64,000 nucleotides of DNA from Mycobacterium sp. 1554424.7 (GTDB taxonomy: Bacteria > Actinomycetota > Actinomycetes > Mycobacteriales > Mycobacteriaceae). How positions within the stretch are numbered: the first letter of the stretch is position 1; each line of letters opens with the position of its first letter. Positions 24,612 to 32,944 of the stretch are shown here, in pieces. The notes below the pieces were generated by a model. It had not been told where the DNA came from. It ran no database searches and saw nothing but the letters and a program-made list of their open reading frames with translations. The DNA lies in the NCBI RefSeq assembly GCF_001665295.1, contig NZ_LZSE01000136.1, forward strand, positions 1-64,000, given 5' to 3'. The position numbers were made by a program, and so were the translations under genes.

Positions 24612-26417
24612 GTGTGTGGACTCACCGGTGAGGTTCGACTCGACGGCCGGGTTCCCGACGTAGCGGCGGTGTCAGCAATGGCTGCCGTCATGGCGCCCAG
24701 GGGGCCGGACGCGGCGGGGGCCTGGTCACAGGGCCGGGTCGCCCTCGGCCATCGGCGCCTCAAAATCATCGACCTGACCGAAGCGGGCGCCCAGCCGATG
24801 GTCGACGCGGAGCTGGGCTTGGCGATCGCCTGGAACGGCTGTATCTACAACTACAAGGAACTACGCCGCGAACTCACGGACCACGGCTACCGGTTCTTCT
24901 CGCACAGCGACACCGAGGTTCTGCTCAAGGCCTACCACCACTGGGGCGACGATTTCGTCAGCCATCTCTACGGAATGTTCGCCTTCGTCATCGTCGAACG
25001 CGACAGCGGCCGGGTGCTGCTCGGCCGGGACCGGCTCGGCATCAAACCCCTGTATGTGACCGAGGACGCGCACCGGATCCGGTTCGCGTCGACGCTGCCC
25101 GCCCTGCTGGCCGGCGGCGGCGTGGACACCCGGATCGATCCCGTTGCGCTGCACCACTACATGACCTTTCACTCCGTGGTGCCCCCGCCGCTGACGATTC
25201 TGCGCGGCGTGCGCAAAATTCCTCCCGCGTCGCTGGTCGCCATCGAGCCCGACGGCCGGCGCACCACCACCACCTACTGGACGCCGGACTTCACCCGGCG
25301 CGCCGACCGCTCCGACTGGTCGGAACGCGACTGGGAGGACGCGGTTCTGGCCACGCTGCGGGTCGCGGTCGAACGCCGGCTGGTCGCCGACGTCCCCGTC
25401 GGCTGCCTGCTGTCCGGCGGTGTCGACTCGAGCCTCATCGTCGGGCTGCTCGCCGAAGCGGGCCAGCACGGGCTGTCGACGTTCTCGATCGGCTTCGAGT
25501 CGGCGGGCGGCGTCGAGGGCGACGAGTTCCGTTGGTCGGACATCATCGCCAAGCGCTTCGACACCGACCACCACCAGATCCGCATCGGGACGGACCGGAT
25601 GCTGCCCGCCCTGGACGGGGCGATCGGCGCGATGAGCGAGCCGATGGTCAGCCACGACTGCGTCGCCTTCTACCTGCTCAGCCAGGAAGTCGCACGCCAC
25701 GTGAAGGTCGTGCAGTCCGGTCAGGGCGCCGACGAGGTGTTCGCCGGTTACCACTGGTACCCGCCAATGGGCTCGCCGGCGGCCGCGACGCTCGAGGGCG
25801 CGGTCGCCGAGTACCGCGGCGCCTTCTTCGATCGCGATTCGGCCGAGCTGGCGGGTCTGCTGGGCCCGGGCAACCTCGTGCAGGGCGATCCCAGCCGGAC
25901 CTTCGTCTCCGAACACTTCGCGCGCGCCGGCGCCGAAACCGGCATCGACCGTGCGCTCCGGTTGGACACGACCGTGATGCTGGTGGACGACCCGGTGAAA
26001 CGGGTCGACAACATGACCATGGCATGGGGATTGGAGGGCCGGGTTCCGTTCCTCGACCACGAGCTGGTCGAGCTGGCCGCGACCTGCCCGCCGGAGCTCA
26101 AGATCGCCCACGACGGCAAGGGTGTCCTCAAACAGGCTGCGCGACGGGTGATCCCGTCGGAGGTCATCGACCGGCCCAAGGGCTACTTCCCGGTTCCCGC
26201 GTTGACCCACCTGGAGGGGCCCTACCTGGACATGGTTCGTGACGCCCTCTACGCGCCGGTGGCCAAGGAGCGCGGGTTGTTCAACTCCGAAGCCGTCGAC
26301 GCGCTGCTGGCCGACCCGAACGGCAAGCTGACGCCCCTTCGGGGCAATGAACTCTGGCAGATCGCCCTGCTCGAGCTGTGGTTGCAACGTCACGGCGTGA
26401 CGGGCCCGGCCGCATGA
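24612..26417 (+). CDS. asnO: N-acetylglutaminylglutamine amidotransferase (asparagine-synthase type)
   Basis: A 601-residue class II amidotransferase. The GTG start is followed directly by Cys (VCGLTGEVRL), the N-terminal nucleophile that releases ammonia from glutamine; this fixes the start at 24612. PRGPDAAG, WNGCIYNYKELR and DTEVLLKAY belong to the glutaminase half. SGGVDSSLIVG near residue 268 is the ATP pyrophosphatase loop, and GQGADEVFAGY and DDPVKRVDNMTM follow. Paired with the GNAT/ATP-grasp gene that overlaps it by 4 bases, it is best read as the amidating enzyme of N-acetylglutaminylglutamine amide, an osmoprotectant dipeptide, rather than AsnB. Confidence 0.85.
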   Translation: MCGLTGEVRLDGRVPDVAAVSAMAAVMAPRGPDAAGAWSQGRVALGHRRLKIIDLTEAGAQPMVDAELGLAIAWNGCIYNYKELRRELTDHGYRFFSHSDTEVLLKAYHHWGDDFVSHLYGMFAFVIVERDSGRVLLGRDRLGIKPLYVTEDAHRIRFASTLPALLAGGGVDTRIDPVALHHYMTFHSVVPPPLTILRGVRKIPPASLVAIEPDGRRTTTTYWTPDFTRRADRSDWSERDWEDAVLATLRVAVERRLVADVPVGCLLSGGVDSSLIVGLLAEAGQHGLSTFSIGFESAGGVEGDEFRWSDIIAKRFDTDHHQIRIGTDRMLPALDGAIGAMSEPMVSHDCVAFYLLSQEVARHVKVVQSGQGADEVFAGYHWYPPMGSPAAATLEGAVAEYRGAFFDRDSAELAGLLGPGNLVQGDPSRTFVSEHFARAGAETGIDRALRLDTTVMLVDDPVKRVDNMTMAWGLEGRVPFLDHELVELAATCPPELKIAHDGKGVLKQAARRVIPSEVIDRPKGYFPVPALTHLEGPYLDMVRDALYAPVAKERGLFNSEAVDALLADPNGKLTPLRGNELWQIALLELWLQRHGVTGPAA

Positions 26418-28219
26418 CCATCGCCGACCCCCCCGAGGATCACACGCAGCATCACACCGAGGACCACACCGAGGCCATCACCATGGGCCTGCACGACGCC
26501 TCGCCGCCGGAGCTGGTGGACGCGATGGCCAAGGACGTCGAGCTCGAAATGGGTTGGGGCCGGCTGATATTCGGGCAGACCTTCGCGGATGCGGAGACGC
26601 TCGCCGAAACCCTGCGCCGCGAAGCGCCGGGGCGGCGCGACATCTGCATCTACGCCCGCGAGTCGCATGTGGTGGTCGCCGGGGCGCCCACCGAGCTGTT
26701 CATCGACCCCAGCCACACCTATCGGCTGCGCTTTCACCCCGACGACGCGGACCTGGCGCCGTCGCCGGTCGGCCTGACGGTGCGCACCCTGAACGACCCG
26801 GCCGACGCCGACGCCATGAACCGCGTGTTCGTGCGTTGCGGCATGGTGCCGGCGCCGGTCGAGACGATCTGGGACAACCACCTGCACGCCGACGCGGTGA
26901 CCTACCTGCTCGCGGTGCGTGACGGCGACGGCGCGGTGGTGGGCACCGTGACCGGCGTCGACCATCTGCTGCTGTTCTCCGATCCGGAGGAGGGGTCGAG
27001 CCTGTGGACGCTGGCCGTCGACCCCGCCGCGGCGCTTCCGGGCGTGGGGGAGGCCCTGACCCGGGCGGTCGCCGATCACTTCCGGCGCGCGGGCCGGGCC
27101 TACATGGATCTGTCGGTGGCGCACGACAACGCCGCGGCCATCGGCCTTTACGAGAAGCTCGGCTTCGTCCGCGTTCCGGTGCTGGCGATCAAGCGGAAGA
27201 ACGCGATCAACGAGCCGCTGTTCACGCCGCCCCCCGAGACGGTGGAGGATCTCAATCCCTACGCGCGGATCATCGCCGACGAAGCGATGCGCCGCGGAAT
27301 CTGGGTGGAGGTCCTTGACGCCGAGACGGGCGAGATGCGGCTGACCCACGGCGGTCGCAGCGTCATCACCCGCGAATCGCTGTCCGAGTTCACGTCGGCG
27401 GTCGCGATGTGCCGTTGCGACGACAAGCGTTTGACGAGGCGCCTGGTCTCCGAGGCCGGCATCACCGTGCCGCGCGCCCGCCTGGCGACCTTCGACGACG
27501 GCGACTTCGCCTTCCTGCAGGAGGTCGGCGAGGTCGTCGTGAAACCGACCCGAGGCGAGCAGGGCAAGGGCATCACGGTGGGCGTCACGGCGGAAAAGGG
27601 CCCCGACGAACTCGCGGCCGCGCTGGCGCGGGCCCGGCAGCACTACCCGGAGGTGCTGATCGAGGAGCGGGCGGACGGCGACGACCTGCGCCTGGTGGTG
27701 ATCAACGGCCGGGTGGTCGCGGCCGCGCTGCGGATGCCCCCCGAGATCATCGGCACCGGCGACCACACCGTGCGCGACCTGATCGCGGCCGAGAGCCGGC
27801 GGCGATCCGCGGCCACCGGGGGCGAGTCCAAGATCCCGATCGACGACATCACCGAAGCGACGGTGGCCGAAGCCGGCTGGCAGCTGGACGACGTTCTGCC
27901 CCAAGGTAATCGGCTGCGCGTGCGCCGCACCGCCAACCTGCACCAGGGCGGGACGATCCACGACGTCACCGCCCGGGTGAACCAGGAACTGTGTCGGGTC
28001 GCGGTCGCGGCGGCCGAGGCGATCGGGATCCCGGTGACCGGCATCGACCTGCTCGTGCCCGACGTGACCGGGGCCGACTACGTGTTCATCGAGGCCAACG
28101 AGCGGCCGGGGCTCGCCAACCACGAACCCCAACCGACGGCCGCGGCGTTCATCGACTACCTGTTCCCCGGTCAGCCGGGCCAACCGCCGGCCTGGACTCC
28201 CGAGGAGTCGCGCCCCTGA
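26414..28219 (+). CDS. ngg: N-acetylglutaminylglutamine synthetase (GNAT / ATP-grasp fusion)
   Basis: A 601-residue two-domain enzyme. After a His/Glu-rich N-terminus, residues about 130-260 form a GNAT acetyltransferase (WTLAVDPAA...LPGVGEAL and AAAIGLYEKLGFVRV). Residues about 330-590 form an ATP-grasp ligase (VVKPTRGEQGKGITVGV near 370, EERADGDDLRLVVINGRVV, and FIEANERPGL near 557, which holds the metal ligands). This fusion is specific to synthetases that acetylate glutamine and join a second glutamine. The preceding gene amidates the product. The downstream MFS permease is 24 bp away and may handle the dipeptide (inference). Confidence 0.85.
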   Translation: MTIADPPEDHTQHHTEDHTEAITMGLHDASPPELVDAMAKDVELEMGWGRLIFGQTFADAETLAETLRREAPGRRDICIYARESHVVVAGAPTELFIDPSHTYRLRFHPDDADLAPSPVGLTVRTLNDPADADAMNRVFVRCGMVPAPVETIWDNHLHADAVTYLLAVRDGDGAVVGTVTGVDHLLLFSDPEEGSSLWTLAVDPAAALPGVGEALTRAVADHFRRAGRAYMDLSVAHDNAAAIGLYEKLGFVRVPVLAIKRKNAINEPLFTPPPETVEDLNPYARIIADEAMRRGIWVEVLDAETGEMRLTHGGRSVITRESLSEFTSAVAMCRCDDKRLTRRLVSEAGITVPRARLATFDDGDFAFLQEVGEVVVKPTRGEQGKGITVGVTAEKGPDELAAALARARQHYPEVLIEERADGDDLRLVVINGRVVAAALRMPPEIIGTGDHTVRDLIAAESRRRSAATGGESKIPIDDITEATVAEAGWQLDDVLPQGNRLRVRRTANLHQGGTIHDVTARVNQELCRVAVAAAEAIGIPVTGIDLLVPDVTGADYVFIEANERPGLANHEPQPTAAAFIDYLFPGQPGQPPAWTPEESRP

Positions 28220-28243
28220 CCACTGATCCCGGATAGGAGTCAT

Positions 28244-29707
28244 ATGAGCGCGGGCGTGCAAACCGGAACCATCACCACCCACATCCCGGCGCGGCTGGAC
28301 CGGTTGCCCTGGTCGCGGTTTCACTGGCGCGTCGTCATCGGCCTCGGCGGCGTCTGGGTCCTCGACGGGCTCGAGGTCACCATGGTCGGCAACGTGTCGT
28401 CCCGCCTCACCGAGAAGGGCAGCGGCATCGGCCTCAACCCCGCGCAGATCGGTGTGGCCGCGGCGTTCTACATCGCCGGGGCCTGCCTCGGCGCGCTGGT
28501 CTTCGGTCACCTGACCGACCGCTTCGGCCGGCGCAGCCTGTTCATCCTGACGCTCGTCGTGTACCTGACCGCCACCGTGGCGACCGCGTTCGCCTTTGCG
28601 CCTTGGTATTTCTTCATCGCCCGCTTCTTCACCGGGTCCGGGATAGGCGGCGAATACGCCGCGATCAATTCCGCGATCGACGAGTTGATCCCCGCGCGGG
28701 TGCGCGGCCGGGTGGATCTGGTGATCAACGGCACCTACTGGCTGGGCTCGGCCGCCGGCGCGGCCGGCGCGCTGGTCCTGCTGGACACGTCGAATTTCGC
28801 GCCGAACATTGGTTGGCGGCTCGCCTTCGGCGTCGGCGCCATCTTCGGCATCTTCGTCCTGCTGGTGCGGCGCAACGTTCCGGAGAGTCCGCGGTGGCTG
28901 TTCATCCACGGGCGCGCGAAGGAGGCCGAGCGGATCGTCGGCGAGATCGAAGGGGAGGTGCAGCGGCAACGGGGCGCACCCTTACCCGAACCGGCGGGCC
29001 AACCCCTCAAAATCCGTCAGCGCGAGGCGATTCCGTTCCGGGAGATCGCCAGGGTGGCATTCACGTTGTATCCGCGACGCGCGGTCCTCGGCCTGGCGCT
29101 GTTCATCGGGCAGGCGTTCCTCTACAACGGCGTCACGTTCAACCTGGGCACGCTGTTGAGCGGGTTCTACGGTGTCCCGTCGGCGAAGGTGCCGGTGTTC
29201 TTCATCCTCTGGGCCCTGAGCAATTTCGTCGGCCCGCTGGCGCTCGGGCACTTGTTCGACACCGTCGGCCGCAAACCGATGATCAGCGCGACCTACCTGG
29301 GTTCCGCCGTGGTGGCGGTCGTCCTCGCGATCCTGTTCGTGACGCAGACCGGCGGCGTCTGGACGTTCATCGCCGTCCTGGCGGTGGCGTTCTTTCTGGC
29401 GTCGGCGGGCGCGAGCGCGGCCTATTTGACCGTGAGCGAAATCTTTCCGATGGAGACTCGGGCGCTGGCGATCGCGTTCTTCTACGCGGTGGGAACCGCG
29501 ATCGGCGGAATCAGCGGCCCGTTGTTGTTCGGCCAGCTGATCAATTCGGGGCAGCGCGGCCAGGTGGTCTGGTCGTTCCTCATCGGGGCCGCGGTGATGG
29601 CGATCGCGGGCCTGGTCGAGCTATGGCTCGGCGTCGCGGCCGAACGACGCCCGCTGGAGGAGTTGGCCTTGCCGTTGACGGTGGCCGACGCCGAGCGCGA
29701 GGAATAG
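28244..29707 (+). CDS. MFS transporter, sugar-porter/metabolite type
   Basis: A 487-residue major facilitator with 12 predicted helices. The first-half motif is GHLTDRFGRRSLFI (loop 2-3), a PESPRWLFIHGRAKEAERI motif precedes the central loop, and GHLFDTVGRKPMI is the matching loop in the second half. These are signatures of the sugar-porter/aromatic-acid symporter branch. ATG 28244 has GGATAGGAG at good spacing. Position directly after the two N-acetylglutaminylglutamine genes suggests uptake or export of that solute or a precursor, but the substrate is not readable from sequence. Confidence 0.82.
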   Translation: MSAGVQTGTITTHIPARLDRLPWSRFHWRVVIGLGGVWVLDGLEVTMVGNVSSRLTEKGSGIGLNPAQIGVAAAFYIAGACLGALVFGHLTDRFGRRSLFILTLVVYLTATVATAFAFAPWYFFIARFFTGSGIGGEYAAINSAIDELIPARVRGRVDLVINGTYWLGSAAGAAGALVLLDTSNFAPNIGWRLAFGVGAIFGIFVLLVRRNVPESPRWLFIHGRAKEAERIVGEIEGEVQRQRGAPLPEPAGQPLKIRQREAIPFREIARVAFTLYPRRAVLGLALFIGQAFLYNGVTFNLGTLLSGFYGVPSAKVPVFFILWALSNFVGPLALGHLFDTVGRKPMISATYLGSAVVAVVLAILFVTQTGGVWTFIAVLAVAFFLASAGASAAYLTVSEIFPMETRALAIAFFYAVGTAIGGISGPLLFGQLINSGQRGQVVWSFLIGAAVMAIAGLVELWLGVAAERRPLEELALPLTVADAEREE

Positions 29708-29730
29708 CCGCTCACGCCGAGCCCGCGGTC

Positions 29731-29820
29731 TCCGGGCGTTGCGGGTGAATCCTGGGCGTTGCGTGTGAATCCTCGGCGTTGCGTGTGAATCCTGGGCGTT
29801 GCGTGTGAATCCTGGGCGGC
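29731..29820 (+). repeat. 20-bp tandem repeat, about 4.5 copies
   Basis: The unit GCGTGTGAATCCTGGGCGTT repeats at 29741, 29761, 29781 and 29801, with single changes (g for t in copy 1, c for g in copy 2, altered last two bases in copy 4). A half copy stands at 29731. It is intergenic, 23 bp after the MFS stop. It could vary in copy number between strains. Confidence 0.88.
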
Positions 29821-29952
29821 GACACGCCGAGCGGCCGCGCCGTCAGCTCACACTGAAAGCCATCGCTTCACACGAAGCCCTGAGTTCACGTTCGGCGCAA
29901 CGAAATCCTCCCCACGTGGCAGCGCAGGGACCGTTCACGGGATGATTCCCCG
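29821..29952. other. intergenic sequence after the tandem repeat
   Basis: No gene. It holds TTCACACG and GTTCACG words; a similar GTTCGGCGC word recurs near 23501. These look like scattered mycobacterial intergenic sequence rather than a defined element. Confidence 0.35.
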
Positions 29953-30396
29953 GTGATGCGGTCGCGGCGCGTGATCCAGATCCGCCGGATCCGCGCATGG
30001 CTGGCGTTGTGCGCGGCGATCACGTTGATCCCGTGGACCATCTATCTCGCGCTCACGTTGCCGCAGGACTACACCGCGCAGCATTGGCAGGCGACCTGGG
30101 TCGGCTTCGACGTCTTGCTGCTCGCGTTCATGATCGCAACCGCGGTCCTCGGCTTCGTGCAGCACCAACTCCTGACGCTGTTCGCGTTCGCCACGGGCGT
30201 TCTGCTGGTATGCGACGCCTGGTTCGACGTGCTGACCGCCGAAGGCGGCGACCTCGTGGTGTCGGCGCTCATCGCCGGGCTGGTGGAGTTGCCGCTGGCG
30301 GCGGTGCTGATCGTCGGCACCTTGCGGATCGCGCGCCTGCAGGGTCCTCCGTTCAGCCGCGGGCGACGGCCGTTTCGAACGCGCCGCCGGCGCTGA
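29953..30396 (+). CDS. four-helix membrane protein, unknown function
   Basis: A 147-residue protein with a basic N-terminus, four hydrophobic helices (WLALCAAITLIPWTIYLAL, WVGFDVLLLAFMIATAVLGF, LLTLFAFATGVLLVCDAWF, LIAGLVELPLAAVLIVGTL) and a strongly basic Arg-rich tail. A WFDVLTAEGGDL loop lies between helices 3 and 4. I do not recognise a named family with confidence. GTG 29953 and ATG 29956 are adjacent possible starts. It lies alone between the tandem repeat and the glutamine synthetase gene. Confidence 0.6.
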   Translation: MMRSRRVIQIRRIRAWLALCAAITLIPWTIYLALTLPQDYTAQHWQATWVGFDVLLLAFMIATAVLGFVQHQLLTLFAFATGVLLVCDAWFDVLTAEGGDLVVSALIAGLVELPLAAVLIVGTLRIARLQGPPFSRGRRPFRTRRRR

Positions 30397-30543
30397 CGCC
30401 GCCGGCGCGCGACTCACGATCGAAACCATTGCGGAGCCGCCGTTGACACGTGCGTAACAAAATTGCCATCGAGCGTTCCTACTGTTGGGCGGTCCACTTT
30501 CCGGATCAGAAATCGTGGGCCCCCCTCAGCGATAGGAACTCAA

Positions 30544-32721
30544 TTGAGCGGAAACGCGGTTCGCCTCCAGGCGATCAACAATGTCGAGGCGTATGTCCCC
30601 CCAGCCGTCAGTTTCGTAGCGGGCGAAGAGCCCGGCGCGGTCTTCGGTTCGAACGTCTTCACCAAGGCCGAGATGCAAGCCCGGCTGCCCAAGTCGGTGT
30701 TCAAGTCCATCGTCGCGACCATCGAGAAGGGCACCAAGCTCGACCCCGCGGTCGCGGACACGGTCGCGGTGGCGATGAAGGACTGGGCGCTGGAAAAGGG
30801 TGCCACCCACTACGCGCACGTCTTCTACCCCATGACCGGGCTCACCGCCGAGAAGCACGACAGCTTCCTGGAGCCCATCTCCGACGGCCAGACGCTGGCC
30901 GAGTTCGCCGGCAAGACCCTCATCCAGGGTGAGCCGGACGCGTCGAGCTTCCCGTCGGGCGGGCTGCGCAGCACGTTCGAGGCGCGCGGCTACACCGGCT
31001 GGGACGTCACCAGCCCGGCTTACATCCTGGAGAACCCGAACGGCAACACGCTGTGCATCCCGACGGTGTTCGTCTCGATGACCGGCGAGGCCTTGGACTA
31101 CAAGACGCCGCTGCTGCGCAGTCAGCAGGCGATGGGCAAACACGCCGAGCGCGTCCTGAAGCTGTTCGGCCACAAGGACCTCAACCACGTCGTCTCGTTC
31201 TGCGGCCCGGAGCAGGAGTACTTCTTGGTCGACCGCCATTTCTTCCTGGCGCGCCCGGACCTCGTCAACGCCGGGCGGACCCTGTTCGGCGCCAAGCCGC
31301 CCAAGGGCCAGGAGTTCGACGACCACTACTTCGGCGCGGTGCCCGAGCGGGTGTTGGGCTTCATGATGGACACCGAGCGGGAGCTGTTCAAGCTCGGCAT
31401 CCCGGCCAAGACGCGGCACAACGAGGTGGCCCCCGGCCAGTTCGAGATCGCGCCGATGTTCGAGCGGGCCAACATCGCCTCCGACCACCAGCAGCTGCTG
31501 ATGACGATCTTCAAGACGATCGCCAAGAAGCACGGCATGGAGTGCCTCTTCCACGAAAAACCCTTCGCCGGCGTCAACGGGTCGGGCAAGCACGTCAACT
31601 TCTCGATGGGCAACTCCGAGCTGGGCTCGCTGCTGGTCCCGGGCGACACCCCGCACGAGAACGCCCAGTTCCTGGTGTTCTGCGCCGCGGTGATTCGCGC
31701 CGTGCACAAGTTCTCCGGACTGCTGCGGGTGTCGGTAGCATCGGCCACCAATGACCACCGCCTGGGTGCCAACGAGGCGCCGCCCGCGATCATCTCGATC
31801 TTCCTAGGCGAACAGCTCGCCGACGTGTTCGAGCAGATCGCCAAAGGGGCGGCCACCTCGTCAAAGGGCAAGGGCACCATGATCATCGGTGTCGACACGC
31901 TCCCACCGCTGCCGACCGACCCGGGCGACCGTAACCGGACCAGTCCGTTCGCGTTCACCGGCAACCGGTTTGAGTTCCGTGCGCCGGGCTCCGGGCAGAC
32001 GGTCGCCGTGCCGCTGATCGTCCTCAACACGATCATGGCGGACTCGCTCGACTACATGGCGACGGTGCTGGAGAACGCCGTCGCCGGCGGCGAGGACTTC
32101 GACCATGCCGTTCAGCAGCTGCTCACCGACATCATCACCGAGCACGGCGCGGTCGTGTACAACGGCGACGGGTATTCGGAGAAATGGCAGATCGAGGCGG
32201 CCCAGCGCGGTCTACCGAATCTCAAGACGTCGCTGGACGCCATTCCGGAGCTGATCAAGCCGGAGTCGGTTGAACTCTTCGAGAAGTACGGGGTGTTCAA
32301 CGAGCGCGAGCTGCACAGCCGCTATGAGGTCCGGTTGGAGCAGTACGCCCTGACCATCGCGGTCGAGGCGAAACTGGCGCTGGAACTCGGTACGACCGTG
32401 ATCCTGCCGGCCGCCATCCGGTACCAGACCGAGCTGGCCCAGAACGTCGCGACGCTGAAGAAGGCCGGCGTCGAAGCGAGCACGGTTGCGCTGGAAGCGG
32501 TTTCGACCCCGATCGCCGAGCTGCAAGAGGGCCTGGCGACGCTGAAGTCGGCGCTGTCCGACCACTCGGCGGAGACGGCGCTGGCCGAGGCCACGCACGC
32601 CCAGAAAGAGCTGCTGCCCGCCATGGCGGCGGTGCGCGCGGCCGCCGACGCGCTGGAAAGCGTTGTGGCCGACGACCTGTGGCCGCTTCCCACCTACCAG
32701 GAGATGCTGTACATCCTGTGA
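30544..32721 (+). CDS. glnN: type III glutamine synthetase
   Basis: A 725-residue GSIII, far longer than GlnA types (about 450-480). It condenses glutamate, ammonia and ATP to glutamine in the cytosol. Family marks are the N-terminal domain with [18 protein letters not shown] (metal site), [39 protein letters not shown] (ATP/glutamate loop), [20 protein letters not shown] and the long helical C-terminus ending [23 protein letters not shown] 30544 is chosen because AGGAA lies 5-6 nt upstream and the conserved sequence begins there. GSIII is uncommon in actinobacteria. A very strong hairpin terminator follows. Confidence 0.92.
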   Translation: MSGNAVRLQAINNVEAYVPPAVSFVAGEEPGAVFGSNVFTKAEMQARLPKSVFKSIVATIEKGTKLDPAVADTVAVAMKDWALEKGATHYAHVFYPMTGLTAEKHDSFLEPISDGQTLAEFAGKTLIQGEPDASSFPSGGLRSTFEARGYTGWDVTSPAYILENPNGNTLCIPTVFVSMTGEALDYKTPLLRSQQAMGKHAERVLKLFGHKDLNHVVSFCGPEQEYFLVDRHFFLARPDLVNAGRTLFGAKPPKGQEFDDHYFGAVPERVLGFMMDTERELFKLGIPAKTRHNEVAPGQFEIAPMFERANIASDHQQLLMTIFKTIAKKHGMECLFHEKPFAGVNGSGKHVNFSMGNSELGSLLVPGDTPHENAQFLVFCAAVIRAVHKFSGLLRVSVASATNDHRLGANEAPPAIISIFLGEQLADVFEQIAKGAATSSKGKGTMIIGVDTLPPLPTDPGDRNRTSPFAFTGNRFEFRAPGSGQTVAVPLIVLNTIMADSLDYMATVLENAVAGGEDFDHAVQQLLTDIITEHGAVVYNGDGYSEKWQIEAAQRGLPNLKTSLDAIPELIKPESVELFEKYGVFNERELHSRYEVRLEQYALTIAVEAKLALELGTTVILPAAIRYQTELAQNVATLKKAGVEASTVALEAVSTPIAELQEGLATLKSALSDHSAETALAEATHAQKELLPAMAAVRAAADALESVVADDLWPLPTYQEMLYIL

Positions 32722-32726
32722 CAGAC

Positions 32727-32789
32727 ATCGTCGGGTGTGGGGGCCGGCCGCGTCAGCGGCGGTGATCCGCGGCCCCCACGCCCGACGAT
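32727..32789 (+). terminator. 19-bp-stem hairpin after glnN
   Basis: 32727-32745 (ATCGTCGGG, T, GTGGGGGCC) pairs with 32771-32789 (GGCCCCCAC, G, CCCGACGAT), with one central G-U. The loop is 25 nt. It starts 5 nt after the stop codon and should be a very efficient terminator. Confidence 0.85.
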
Positions 32790-32805
32790 CCTGGCACGGC
32801 GCGAG

Positions 32806-32849
32806 CGCAAGAATTTCGCAAGAAACTCGCCAACATCCGCCAAGTGCTG
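32806..32849 (+). repeat. 11-bp direct-repeat element C (four units)
   Basis: Units CGCAAGAATTT, CGCAAGAAACT, CGCCAACATCC and GCCAAGTGCTG are followed by TGTGCCGCA and CGCTGACG, as in element A at 12526. It lies between the glnN terminator and the receptor kinase gene, 84 bp before that promoter's -10 box. Confidence 0.72.
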
Positions 32850-32932
32850 TGCCGCAACCTTTTCGCTGACGGGCCCTGCCCCGCATCAGACGGAAAGGAC
32901 GCAAAGTGCCGCACAGCCGCGAAGGCGAGACT

Positions 32933-32938
32933 TACGAT
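32933..32938 (+). promoter_or_regulatory. leaderless -10 box of kinase paralogue 1
   Basis: TACGAT lies 6 nt before ATG 32945 in the context TTACGATTCGGCCATG. Almost the same sequence precedes the kinase at 42737, and a related one the kinase at 44683. Confidence 0.65.
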
Positions 32939-32944
32939 TCGGCC

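Noticed and set aside
29731-29820. CRISPR array
   Set aside because: The repeats are directly adjacent, without unique spacers, and no cas genes are present.
30463-30543. N-terminal extension of GSIII by 27 residues
   Set aside because: The extension is not conserved-looking and lacks a ribosome site; AGGAA precedes TTG 30544.
32906-32944. GTG start for kinase paralogue 1
   Set aside because: It has GGAAAGGA upstream, but the -10 box at 32933 lies inside it and matches the two paralogues. Kept only as an alternative.
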